DNA of 32,415 bases from Catenulispora pinistramenti (GTDB taxonomy: Bacteria > Actinomycetota > Actinomycetes > Streptomycetales > Catenulisporaceae): positions 1-32,415 of the forward strand of contig NZ_JAAFYZ010000109.1 of NCBI RefSeq assembly GCF_018274385.1, given 5' to 3'. Made by a program: the position numbers and the translations under genes. The notes beneath the pieces are model-generated. The model worked only from the letters and a program-made list of their open reading frames with translations. It did not search any database and was not told the origin of the DNA. Below, in pieces: positions 7,551-14,710 of the stretch; positions within the stretch are counted from its first letter, which is position 1, and each line of letters begins with the position of its first letter.

Positions 7551-8491
7551 GCGTGCCCGGACCTCTCTCGTACTGGCAACGGCGCGGTACTCCGGGCGCG
7601 GAGCACGGCCAGGCGTTGTTCTTCGTGCAGTCTTCCCAGTACATAACCGGTCGTGGCGGCGATGCGCGGCGTGTCGGCCGCCCGATGGACGCAGGCCGCG
7701 GCCAGCACCGCGTCCCGCTGCCCGGCCAGCGCCTCGACCAGCGCCGTCAGCCGGGCCAGCAGGTCGGCCGGAGTCTCGCCGGCGATCAGGGCGGCGGCCG
7801 GGCGGCACAGCTCGGCGATGTGCAGCGCGGCCAGCGCGGCGTCCTCGGCGGCCAGCCAGGCGGCGTCGCCGTCGGCGTCCTCGGCGGCCAGCGGCTCCGG
7901 CAGGTCCTCGATCCGGCGCGCGAACTCCTCGTAGGCGCTCTGGGCCAACTCCGGGAGCACCGCCCGGGCCGGCCGTTCGGCGGCCGGGGTCAGCGGCACG
8001 TCCCGGGCCAGGGTGGCCATCCGGTCGGCCAGCGCGTGGAAGGCCGGGCCGACCAGCGCCGCGGTCGCGTGGCTGTGCGCGGCCGAGCGTTCCCGGTCCA
8101 GCATCCGGGTCAGCAGGGTGCGGGTGCGGGCCGCGCCGCCGTCGGGGTAGCGGCCCTGCTCGATCCACAGATCCAGCGGGGCCAGCAGCCGCGGCCGCAC
8201 GGCGTCGGTGTCCCGTTCGGCGCCGAGCACCACCGCGGTGGTCTCCAGTTCCCGGCCCAACTCCTGGGCCCAGACCGCGTCGACCAGTTCTCGGCAGGCG
8301 GCCAGCGCCGTGCCCACCCGCAGGCACGCGGTGCGCAGCCGCACCGCCGCCGACTGCTGCACCGGCAGCGCGCTGTGCGTCAGGAAGGCGCGTGACTGCT
8401 CGGCGAGGTACCCCCGCACCGCCAGTCCCGCCGGTCCGTCGGGCGTCGCCGCCCCGAATCCGGCCATCGCGCGCTGAGTCGCTGCATCCAT
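7547..8491 (-). CDS. CHAD-domain protein (polyphosphate-binding family)
   Basis: A 314-residue, mostly helical protein rich in Ala, Arg and His. It matches the CHAD (conserved histidine alpha-helical) domain: early LRTACLRVGTALAACREL and a second helical repeat with further conserved basic residues. CHAD proteins are known to bind inorganic polyphosphate and some localise to polyphosphate granules. The gene lies between ppk and the MutT1-type gene on one strand and overlaps the latter by 4 nt, so the three probably form a polyphosphate unit. I chose the ATG at 8491, with GGCGG just upstream; 44 extra codons are open upstream but contain an 18-nt repeat and look non-coding. Assignment good; enzymatic activity not expected. 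Confidence 0.82.
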   Translation of the reverse strand: MDAATQRAMAGFGAATPDGPAGLAVRGYLAEQSRAFLTHSALPVQQSAAVRLRTACLRVGTALAACRELVDAVWAQELGRELETTAVVLGAERDTDAVRPRLLAPLDLWIEQGRYPDGGAARTRTLLTRMLDRERSAAHSHATAALVGPAFHALADRMATLARDVPLTPAAERPARAVLPELAQSAYEEFARRIEDLPEPLAAEDADGDAAWLAAEDAALAALHIAELCRPAAALIAGETPADLLARLTALVEALAGQRDAVLAAACVHRAADTPRIAATTGYVLGRLHEEQRLAVLRARSTAPLPVRERSGHA

Positions 8492-8560
8492 GTGTCCGCC
8501 ACTGCCCCCACGACGTGCGTCAGGCCTCTGCCTGACGGTTCGGTTCCGCCGTTGCCCGGA

Positions 8561-8614
8561 TGGCGGCACTGTTCTTCTGATCGGCATGGTTTTTCCGATC
8601 GGCGCTGTTCTTCT
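8561..8614. repeat. Three 18-nt tandem units between ppk and the CHAD gene
   Basis: Units at 8561-8578, 8579-8596 and 8597-8614 share the core GGC..TG.T.TT (for example GATCGGCGCTGTTCTTCT). They are imperfect and lie in the 192-nt gap after the ppk stop. No function is evident; they look like replication-slippage products. Confidence 0.6.
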
Positions 8615-8683
8615 CCACCCCACATGGCGAACGGTCCGGCAGCGCCGGCCCGTCCGCCCCTCGTGATCTCGCCCCCACAGCGC

Positions 8684-10777
8684 TCACCCGGCCCGCCGGC
8701 TCCACCAGTCGGCGCGCTCGGTGATGAGCGTGTTCTGCAGGTCGGCCAGCGGGCTGCCGTCCTCGGCGTACTCGGTCCGGGTCCAAGTGCCGTCGCCGGC
8801 CAGGTCCCAGGCCGCGGTCTTGGGGTCCATCGCCAGGTCGAACAGCGCCGAGATGGCCCGCCGCTGCACCGGTTCGACCAGCCGGACCAGGGTCTCCACC
8901 CGGCGGTCCAGGTTCCGGTGCATCAGGTCCGAGCTGCCGATCCACACCTGGGCCGTCTCGTCCAGTCCGAAGACGAAGGCCCGGGAGTGTTCCAGGAACC
9001 GGCCCAGGACGCTGCGGACCCTGATGTTCTCGCTGAGCCCCTCGACCCCCGGGCGCAGCGCGCAGATGCCGCGCACCCAGACCTCGATCGGGACGCCGGC
9101 CTGCGAGGCCTCGTAGAGCGCGTCGATCAGGGCCTCGTCGACGATCGAGTTCACCTTGATCCGGACCCGGGACGGCTTGCCGGCCTCGGCCAGTGCGCGC
9201 TGCTGTCCGATCAGGTCGATCAGCCCGGGCCGCAGCGCGTTCGGCGCGGTGAGCAGCCGGCCGAACTTGGTCGGGTGGGCGTAGCCGGACAGCCGGTTGA
9301 ACAGGTCCGACAGGTCCGCGCCGATCTCGTTGTCGCAGGTCAGCAGGCCCAGGTCCTCATAGAGCCGGGCGGTCTTGGGGTTGTAGTTGCCGGTGCCGAC
9401 GTGGGAGTAGCGGCGCAGCGAGTTGCCCTCCCGGCGCACCACCAGCGAGAGCTTGCAGTGCGTCTTGAGCCCGATCAGGCCGTAGACCACGTGGCAGCCG
9501 GCCTGCTCCAGCTTGCGGGCCCAGGAGATGTTCGCGTGCTCGTCGAACCGGGCCTTGATCTCCACCAGCACCAGCACCTGCTTGCCGGCCTCGGCGGCGT
9601 CGACGAGCGCGTCGATGATCGGCGAGTCGCCGCTGGTGCGGTACAGGGTCTGCTTGATCGCCAGGACGTCCGGGTCCTCGGCGGCCTGCTCCAGGAAGGC
9701 CTGGACGCTGGTGGCGAAGGAGTCGTAGGGGTGGTGCAGCAGGATGTCCCGGCGGCGGATCGCGGCGAAGATGTCGGCGGGTTTGCCGGGGCCCTCGTCG
9801 GCCAGGTCCGGGTGGGTCTTGGTGACGAACGACTGGAAACGCAGCTCGCTGTACTCCCCGGCCTTGCCGATGTCGGCGATCTGGTTCAGGCCGGTCAGGT
9901 CCAGCGGCGCGGTCAGCTTGAAGACCTCGTCCTCGGTGATGTCCAGCTCGCGGACCAGCAGGTCCAGCACCTGCGGCCGGATGTTCTCGTCGACCTCCAG
10001 GCGCACCGGCGGCCCGAAGCGGCGCCGCATCAGCTCCCGCTCCAGGGCCTGCAGCAGGTTCTCGTCGGTGTCCGCCTCGACTTCGAGGTCTTCGTTGCGG
10101 GTGACCCGGAACGCGTGGTGGTCCAGGATCTCCATGCCCGGGAACAGCAGCGCCAGGTGCGCGGCGATGACGTCCTCGACCGGCACGTAGCGGCCCGGGC
10201 CCGCCGGGACGAACCGGGGCAGCAGCGGCGGCACCTTGACCCGGGCGAAGTGCTCCTGCCCGGTGTCCGGGTCGCGCAGCGAGACCGCCAGGTTCAGCGA
10301 CAGGCCGGAGATGTAGGGGAACGGATGCGCCGGGTCCACCGCCAGCGGCGTCAGCACCGGGAACAGCTGGTTGCGGAACTGCTGGAACAGCTTCTCCCGC
10401 TCCTCGGCGTCCAGGTCGCCCCAGCGGATGATGTTTATGCCGACGGCCGCGAGCTCGGGCCGCAGCTTCTCCTGGAACACCCCGGCGTGCCGGGCCATCA
10501 GTTCCCTGGTCTCGGACAGGATCCGGCGCAGCACCTCGCGCGGCGGCAGGCCGGAAGCGGAGGTGGTGGCCACGCCGGTGGCCAGCCGCCGGCGCAGGCC
10601 GGCGACCCGGACCATGTAGAACTCGTCGAGGTTCGAGGCGAAGATCGCCAGGAAGCGGGCGCGCTCCAGCAGCGGGACCTGAGCGGAGTCCTGGGCGAGT
10701 TCCAGGACCCGTTCGTTGAAGCGAAGCCAGGAGATCTCCCGGTCCAGGAAGCGGGTCTCGGGAGCCGGGCCGGTCAT
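8684..10777 (-). CDS. ppk: Polyphosphate kinase PPK1 (RNA degradosome polyphosphate kinase)
   Basis: A 697-residue enzyme that reversibly polymerises the gamma phosphate of ATP into polyphosphate. Family features appear in order: N-terminal FLDREISWLRFNERVLELA, the ASNLDEFYMVRVAG helix, the autophosphorylated-histidine motif GLKTHCKLSLV, SHVGTGNYNPKTARLYEDLG, and the second catalytic histidine in SSDLMHRNLDRRVE. Length is close to E. coli PPK1 (688). An ATG at 10858 would add 27 Arg/Pro-rich residues, but it has no ribosome site and the added part is not conserved; I take 10777. PHO-like half-sites lie just upstream on the same strand, agreeing with control by phosphate, though weakly. First gene of the ppk-CHAD-mutT1 set. 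Very secure identity. Confidence 0.95.
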   Translation of the reverse strand: MTGPAPETRFLDREISWLRFNERVLELAQDSAQVPLLERARFLAIFASNLDEFYMVRVAGLRRRLATGVATTSASGLPPREVLRRILSETRELMARHAGVFQEKLRPELAAVGINIIRWGDLDAEEREKLFQQFRNQLFPVLTPLAVDPAHPFPYISGLSLNLAVSLRDPDTGQEHFARVKVPPLLPRFVPAGPGRYVPVEDVIAAHLALLFPGMEILDHHAFRVTRNEDLEVEADTDENLLQALERELMRRRFGPPVRLEVDENIRPQVLDLLVRELDITEDEVFKLTAPLDLTGLNQIADIGKAGEYSELRFQSFVTKTHPDLADEGPGKPADIFAAIRRRDILLHHPYDSFATSVQAFLEQAAEDPDVLAIKQTLYRTSGDSPIIDALVDAAEAGKQVLVLVEIKARFDEHANISWARKLEQAGCHVVYGLIGLKTHCKLSLVVRREGNSLRRYSHVGTGNYNPKTARLYEDLGLLTCDNEIGADLSDLFNRLSGYAHPTKFGRLLTAPNALRPGLIDLIGQQRALAEAGKPSRVRIKVNSIVDEALIDALYEASQAGVPIEVWVRGICALRPGVEGLSENIRVRSVLGRFLEHSRAFVFGLDETAQVWIGSSDLMHRNLDRRVETLVRLVEPVQRRAISALFDLAMDPKTAAWDLAGDGTWTRTEYAEDGSPLADLQNTLITERADWWSRRAG

Positions 10778-10786
10778 GATTCCGAG

Positions 10787-10845
10787 CTTGACAGGTGGGC
10801 GTGAACGCGGGGTATCGGGAGGGTGGATTCTCGGCGTCCGGGTGA
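10787..10845 (-). promoter_or_regulatory. Possible PhoP half-sites upstream of ppk
   Basis: On the minus strand GGTCACCCGGA (from about 10845) and GTTCACGCCCA (from about 10803) resemble PHO-box units, but they are not in the contiguous 11-nt register seen before pstS. Low confidence. Confidence 0.3.
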
Positions 10846-10999
10846 CCGCCTGCGCCATCCGGGCGAAAATGCGCTGCTCAACAGGTGAAACCCCTTCCGC
10901 GACGGTATCGATGGATCTGGAAGGTGTACCCGGGTCCGCTCGCGTTCATCTGCCCTCGTTTTGCCGCTTCGAACCCTCAACGACAGGAGGCCCGGCGAG

Positions 11000-11698
11000 A
11001 TGTTCGGGATGAAGACTCTGGTGGTGGGCGGCGGCGCGGTCGCGCTGTTGTGGATGATGAACAACCACGCGAGTGCCGGCGATCTCGCGGACAACGTCAA
11101 GAACGGCGCGTCCACGGTGTCCAACGGCTATCAGAGCCTGCAGAGCGGATACCAGAGCGTGTCCAGCGGCGTCTCGGCGGTCCAGAACGCGGTGAACGGG
11201 CTGAACTCCAACTCGGCGAGCAGCACCGACAGCTCCGGCACCGGCGGGCTCAGCGGTCCGGCGGTGGAGCTGAACCCGGGCTCGGCCAAGCCCGGCCAGC
11301 AGGTGCAGATCACCGTCCCGACCTGTATCCAGCCCACCTCCGGGACCGCGACCTCCTCGGTGTTCGCCAACAACGGCTCGGTCTCGCTGACCCGGAACCC
11401 CAAGGGCGCGGGCCTGGCCGGCACCGCCACGATCGTCTCGAGCGCCCAGAACGGCCAGTGGTCGGTCAACGTCACCTGCGGCAGCGGCTCGGACGGCCTC
11501 AACGGCGTCACCAGCATCACCGTCTACGGCGGGACCAACCCCTCGCCGACCAGCCCGCCCAAGGCCGGCGGCGGCGGTTCGGTGATGAAGGGCGACGTGG
11601 GCATGACCGCCGGCGGCATCGCGCTGGTGGCCGGCGGCGTCGGCTACGGGTTGTGGACCATGCGCCGCCGCGGTGCCGACGGCACCCATGCCAACTGA
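11000..11698 (+). CDS. Secreted, C-terminally membrane-anchored protein of unknown function
   Basis: A 232-residue protein with a short N-terminal hydrophobic segment (TLVVGGGAVALLWMM), a Ser/Gln/Asn-rich stretch with repeating QSLQSGYQSVSSG, a middle domain of about 90 residues that looks like a beta-sandwich with two cysteines (PTCIQPTSG and NVTCGSG), a Gly/Pro linker, and a C-terminal membrane helix followed by MRRRGADG. That tail resembles a cell-wall sorting signal but has no LPXTG. The ATG at 11000 is chosen because AGGAGG lies at 10985-10990. The downstream gene, a class F-like sortase, overlaps its end by 11 nt, so the two are one unit and the protein may be the sortase substrate or partner. 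I do not recognise a named family. Confidence 0.72.
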   Translation: MFGMKTLVVGGGAVALLWMMNNHASAGDLADNVKNGASTVSNGYQSLQSGYQSVSSGVSAVQNAVNGLNSNSASSTDSSGTGGLSGPAVELNPGSAKPGQQVQITVPTCIQPTSGTATSSVFANNGSVSLTRNPKGAGLAGTATIVSSAQNGQWSVNVTCGSGSDGLNGVTSITVYGGTNPSPTSPPKAGGGGSVMKGDVGMTAGGIALVAGGVGYGLWTMRRRGADGTHAN

Positions 11699-12413
11699 TC
11701 CCCCGCCGACCGCGGGCCCGGACGGCAAGGCCGCCGATCCGGGCCCGCGGGCCGGGGGGCCGGGGACCGGTCAGCCGACCGCCGACCGCCCGCGCGGCCG
11801 GCACAAGCTCCTGAAGATCGTCATCGCGGCGGCCGTGGTGGTGGCCGGGGCCAAGCTCCTGGGCAGCGGCGTCACCGCGCTGTCCGGGCCGCCCTCGCCG
11901 ACCCGGGGCGCGCTGTTCGGCAACTGGTCCGGTCCGGTGGCCGCCCCGCTGGCGCGCTCGGTGCCGCTGCGGGTGCAGGTCCCCTCGGTGGGCATCAACG
12001 CCCCGCTGATCCGGCTGGGCCTGGACAAGGACGGCGCGGTGGCGGTGCCGCCGATGACGGTGCCGACCGAGGCGGGCTGGTTCACCGGCGACCCGACGCC
12101 GGGGGAGCGCGGCGCGGCGGTGATCGTCGGGCACGTCGACACCGACTACGGCCGCGCGGTGTTCTACCCGCTGGGCAACGTACAGCCCGGCGCGCTGGTG
12201 ATCGTGGAGCGCGCGGACAAGAAGAAGGCCCAGTTCCGGGTGACGTCGGTCGAGGTGGTCGACAAGAACCGGTTCCCGGCGCAGCGCGTCTACGGCAGCG
12301 ACGACAACGGGACGCCGCAGCTGCGGATCATCACCTGCGGCGGGGCCTTCGACGGCAGCCACTACGCGGACAACCTCGTGGTGTACACGCAACTGGTCGG
12401 GGTCACCGGCTGA
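11688..12413 (+). CDS. Class F-like sortase
   Basis: A 241-residue membrane-anchored transpeptidase-like protein: Pro/Gly-rich cytoplasmic tail, one membrane helix at about 40-62, then an extracellular sortase beta-barrel. The catalytic histidine is His149 in IVGHVDTDYGRAVFYPLG and the catalytic cysteine is Cys217 in RIITCGGAFD, both typical of the actinobacterial class F group. No Arg or Lys follows Cys217 up to the C-terminus, although the usual sortase arginine lies after the cysteine; the nearest is Arg213 before it. The ATG at 11688 overlaps the previous gene by 11 nt; a GTG at 11673 is an alternative. Family sure, activity less so. Confidence 0.85.
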   Translation: MPTDPPPTAGPDGKAADPGPRAGGPGTGQPTADRPRGRHKLLKIVIAAAVVVAGAKLLGSGVTALSGPPSPTRGALFGNWSGPVAAPLARSVPLRVQVPSVGINAPLIRLGLDKDGAVAVPPMTVPTEAGWFTGDPTPGERGAAVIVGHVDTDYGRAVFYPLGNVQPGALVIVERADKKKAQFRVTSVEVVDKNRFPAQRVYGSDDNGTPQLRIITCGGAFDGSHYADNLVVYTQLVGVTG

Positions 12414-12462
12414 GGCGTGGTCCCGGATGGGCCGGCCGGATCGTTCTCTCAGGACGCGTCGA

Positions 12463-12843
12463 TCAGGACACGTCGATCCAGCGCGCGGCCGCCTCGAAGG
12501 TGTCGTCCGGCCGGGTGTTGAACGCGATCGCCGCGTCCGGGGCGTGCCGCCGGACCAGGTTGACCACCTGCTCGAACAGGTCCCCCTCGGACCGGCGCAC
12601 CCCGCCGCCGACCACGACGCACTCCCAGGGCTGCGCGCTCAGGGCCGCGGTGACGACCGCGGGGATGTCATCGCTGCCGTCCAGCCCGAACAGGCAGGTC
12701 TGGACGCCGACGCGGTGTTCGGCGAACTGCTCGACCCCGGCCGCGATCGCGTCGGCGGCCGGCTTCGGGTCCCACGGACCCGGGACGCGGTAGGGATCGA
12801 GGCCGATCACCAGGACTCGCGGGGTCTGCGGGGCAGCATCCAT
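12463..12843 (-). CDS. Conserved hypothetical protein, Rossmann-like
   Basis: A 126-residue soluble protein starting with a beta strand and loop (RVLVIGLDPYRVPGPWDP) and containing ECVVVGGGVRRSEGDLFEQV and a final AFNTRPDDTFEAAARWI. The pattern suggests a small alpha/beta fold similar to receiver- or flavodoxin-like proteins, but I see no catalytic motif and recognise no named family. The ATG at 12843 lies 2 nt after the mshD stop, so it is translated from the glnR-mshD transcript. It faces the sortase gene tail to tail, 49 nt away. Confidence 0.7.
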   Translation of the reverse strand: MDAAPQTPRVLVIGLDPYRVPGPWDPKPAADAIAAGVEQFAEHRVGVQTCLFGLDGSDDIPAVVTAALSAQPWECVVVGGGVRRSEGDLFEQVVNLVRRHAPDAAIAFNTRPDDTFEAAARWIDVS

Positions 12844-12845
12844 AC

Positions 12846-13793
12846 TCACATTTGATACATGATGTCGGCGCTGCGTCGAGTGAAGCCGAGCTTCGTGTAG
12901 ACCGCCACCGCCGGGGCGTTGTCGGCCTCCACATAGAGGATGACCTCGCCCAGTCCGCGGTCGTGCAGGTACTGGAGCCCGACCTGGGTCAGGGTCCTGC
13001 CGAGCCCGTGCCCCTGCTCGTCCGGCTCCAGGCCGACGACGTAGACCTCGCCGACCGGGCCGTCGCCGTAGGCGCTGTGGTCGTGCACCTTGGTCCAGTG
13101 GAAGCCCGCCAGCTTCTCGCCGCGCCAGGCCAGGAAGAAGCCCTCCGGGTCGAACCAGGGCTCGGCCATCCGCTCGCGCAGGTCCTCGACGGTCATCGAG
13201 CCCTGTTCGGGGTGGTGCGCGAAGGCCCGGGAATTGACCGCGGCCCAGGCCTCGTCGTCGACGCCGGGCCGGAACGCGGCGATGCGGATGCCCTCGGCCG
13301 GCACCGCCGGCGGGACCTCGGCCAGCGGCCGGGCCATCACCCACAGCTCGCGGACCGGCTTCAAGCCACGCTTGGCGGCCAGCGCCGCGGCGGCCGGGAG
13401 CGCGCCGTGGGCCCAGACGCGCACCGGCTTGTCGTCGCGGCGCACCTTCATCCGCAGGGCGTCGAGCAGCGCGCCGCCGACGCCCTGGCGCCGGGCCTCG
13501 GGCGCGACGACGATCTCCGCGGCCGGGCCCTCCTCGGGGTTCGACTTGTCGAGGAAGGCGTAGCCGATCAGCTCGGAAGCCTTGTCCGGCTCCGCCAGCC
13601 GCCGGGCCACGAAGTGCCAGGCGTCGGCGTCGCCGGAGTGCTTGAGGTCGCCGGAGTGCTTGAGATGGAGCAGCACCTGCTCGGGAAGTGGTGCCACCCC
13701 ATCGGCCCGCTCCGCGGCCTCGGCGAGGGAACGGATGGTGGCGACGTCCGCCTCGTTGGGTCGGCGGACGACGCCGATGGAGATACCTGTCAC
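12846..13793 (-). CDS. mshD: Mycothiol synthase MshD
   Basis: A 315-residue tandem-GNAT acetyltransferase that performs the last step of mycothiol synthesis, acetylating Cys-GlcN-Ins with acetyl-CoA. The N-terminal GNAT half has VVAPEARRQGVGGALLDALR; the active C-terminal half has NSRAFAHHPEQGSMTVEDL, WFDPEGFFLAW, VYVVGLEPDEQGHGLGRTL and the end LYVEADNAPAVAVYTKLGF, all typical of MshD. The start is the GTG at 13793, which overlaps the glnR stop as GTGA, so the gene is translationally coupled to glnR. An 18-bp perfect tandem duplication at 13629-13664 repeats LKHSGD in the N-terminal half. Its presence marks the host as a mycothiol-producing actinobacterium. Confidence 0.93.
   Translation of the reverse strand: MTGISIGVVRRPNEADVATIRSLAEAAERADGVAPLPEQVLLHLKHSGDLKHSGDADAWHFVARRLAEPDKASELIGYAFLDKSNPEEGPAAEIVVAPEARRQGVGGALLDALRMKVRRDDKPVRVWAHGALPAAAALAAKRGLKPVRELWVMARPLAEVPPAVPAEGIRIAAFRPGVDDEAWAAVNSRAFAHHPEQGSMTVEDLRERMAEPWFDPEGFFLAWRGEKLAGFHWTKVHDHSAYGDGPVGEVYVVGLEPDEQGHGLGRTLTQVGLQYLHDRGLGEVILYVEADNAPAVAVYTKLGFTRRSADIMYQM
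13629..13664. repeat. Perfect 18-bp tandem duplication inside mshD
   Basis: GTCGCCGGAGTGCTTGAG occurs at 13629-13646 and again at 13647-13664. It is in frame and gives LKHSGDLKHSGD, probably in a surface loop of the N-terminal acetyltransferase half. Confidence 0.9.
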
Positions 13794-14596
13794 GCCACCA
13801 CGGTACGGTGCTGCGCGGTCGGCTTCACCGCGTCGGAGGCTCGAACCTCGTCCGCGCTCTCCTCGGACTCGGTGCCCGCGCTGGACCCGGTGTTCGCCCC
13901 GGCGCCGGATCCGTTTCGCTTGTCCGGCATGACGAAGCGGTAACCTACGTTGCGCACGGTGCCGATCAAGGCCTCGTGCTCCACGCCGAGCTTGGCCCGC
14001 AGCCGCCGGACGTGTACGTCCACGGTGCGGGTGCCGCCGAAGTAGTCGTAGCCCCACACCTCCTGAAGCAGCTGTGCCCGCGTGAACACCCGGCCGGGGT
14101 GCTGCGCGAGGTACTTGATGAGCTCGAACTCCTTGAAGGTCAGGTCCAGTACCCGGTTCCGGACCCGGGCGGTGTACGTGCCCTCGTCGATGGACAGGTC
14201 ACCGCTCTTGATCTCCAGCGGCACCTCCTCGGCGACTGCCCCGGCCGCGAGCTTGCCGACCGCCAGCCGCAGCCGGGCCTCGACCTCGGCCGGGCCCGCC
14301 GAGTCCAGCAGGACGTCGTCGATGCCCCAGTCGGCGGTCACCGCCGCCAGCGCGCCCTCGGTGGTGATCAGCAGCAGCGGGCAGTCCACCCCGGTGGTGC
14401 GCAGCAGCCGGCACAGCGAGCGCATCTGCGGCAGGTCGCGGCGGGCGTCCACGAGTATCGCGTCGGCCGGTGGGGTGTCGAGCAGTGCGGATGCCTCCGC
14501 TGGAGCCACGCGAACGTTGTGCAACAGCAGGCCGAGAGCCGGCAGGACCTCGGAAGAGGGGGTCAGTGAGTTGGTCAACAACAGCAAGCTGGACAT
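13790..14596 (-). CDS. glnR: OmpR-type orphan response regulator GlnR
   Basis: A 268-residue global nitrogen regulator. Residues 1-120 are an atypical receiver (MSSLLLLTNSLTPSSEVLPALGLL at the start is a hallmark of actinobacterial GlnR, as is VTADWGIDDVLLDSAGPAEVEARLRL); the C-terminal half is a winged helix (LDLTFKEFELIKYLAQHPGRVFTRAQLLQEVWGYDYFGGTRTVDVHVRRLRAKLG region, about 150-225). GlnR controls glutamine synthetase, ammonium transport and nitrate genes in actinomycetes and has no cognate kinase. The ATG at 14596 gives the usual length (about 267). The last 40 residues are a hydrophilic tail rich in Ser, Gly and Glu. It is divergent from the hydrolase gene and coupled to mshD through GTGA. 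Confidence 0.9.
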   Translation of the reverse strand: MSSLLLLTNSLTPSSEVLPALGLLLHNVRVAPAEASALLDTPPADAILVDARRDLPQMRSLCRLLRTTGVDCPLLLITTEGALAAVTADWGIDDVLLDSAGPAEVEARLRLAVGKLAAGAVAEEVPLEIKSGDLSIDEGTYTARVRNRVLDLTFKEFELIKYLAQHPGRVFTRAQLLQEVWGYDYFGGTRTVDVHVRRLRAKLGVEHEALIGTVRNVGYRFVMPDKRNGSGAGANTGSSAGTESEESADEVRASDAVKPTAQHRTVVA

Positions 14597-14656
14597 CCGC
14601 GGATCGCTCCTCATTTGTCCGGGGGCGTTTCTTGTCGCGCCCGCCAGAAAACACAT

Positions 14657-14691
14657 AGAGGACCCGTGGGGCTTCGTCGCCCGGATCCTCT
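14657..14691. other. Imperfect stem-loop upstream of the hydrolase gene
   Basis: AGAGGA (14657-14662) pairs with TCCTCT (14686-14691), and GGGGC (14668-14672) pairs with GCCC (14679-14682), with a mismatch between. It lies 19 nt before the hydrolase ATG in the glnR-hydrolase divergent gap. It may be a 5'-UTR structure or an operator; function unknown. Confidence 0.45.
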
Positions 14692-14710
14692 GTCAGAGAG
14701 GATAGCCGTC

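Noticed and set aside
6648..8327. Fusion of the CHAD gene region to the Nudix protein
   Set aside because: The upstream extension is in a different frame from the CHAD gene and lacks CHAD features; the 4-nt overlap explains the layout.
8492..10804. A 770-codon open frame on the plus strand across ppk
   Set aside because: Antisense shadow of ppk; PPK1 motifs on the minus strand are complete and the plus-strand translation has none.
12846..14057. Longer mshD reading from 14057
   Set aside because: The added 88 codons overlap glnR out of frame; the GTGA overlap at 13790-13793 gives the normal MshD length.
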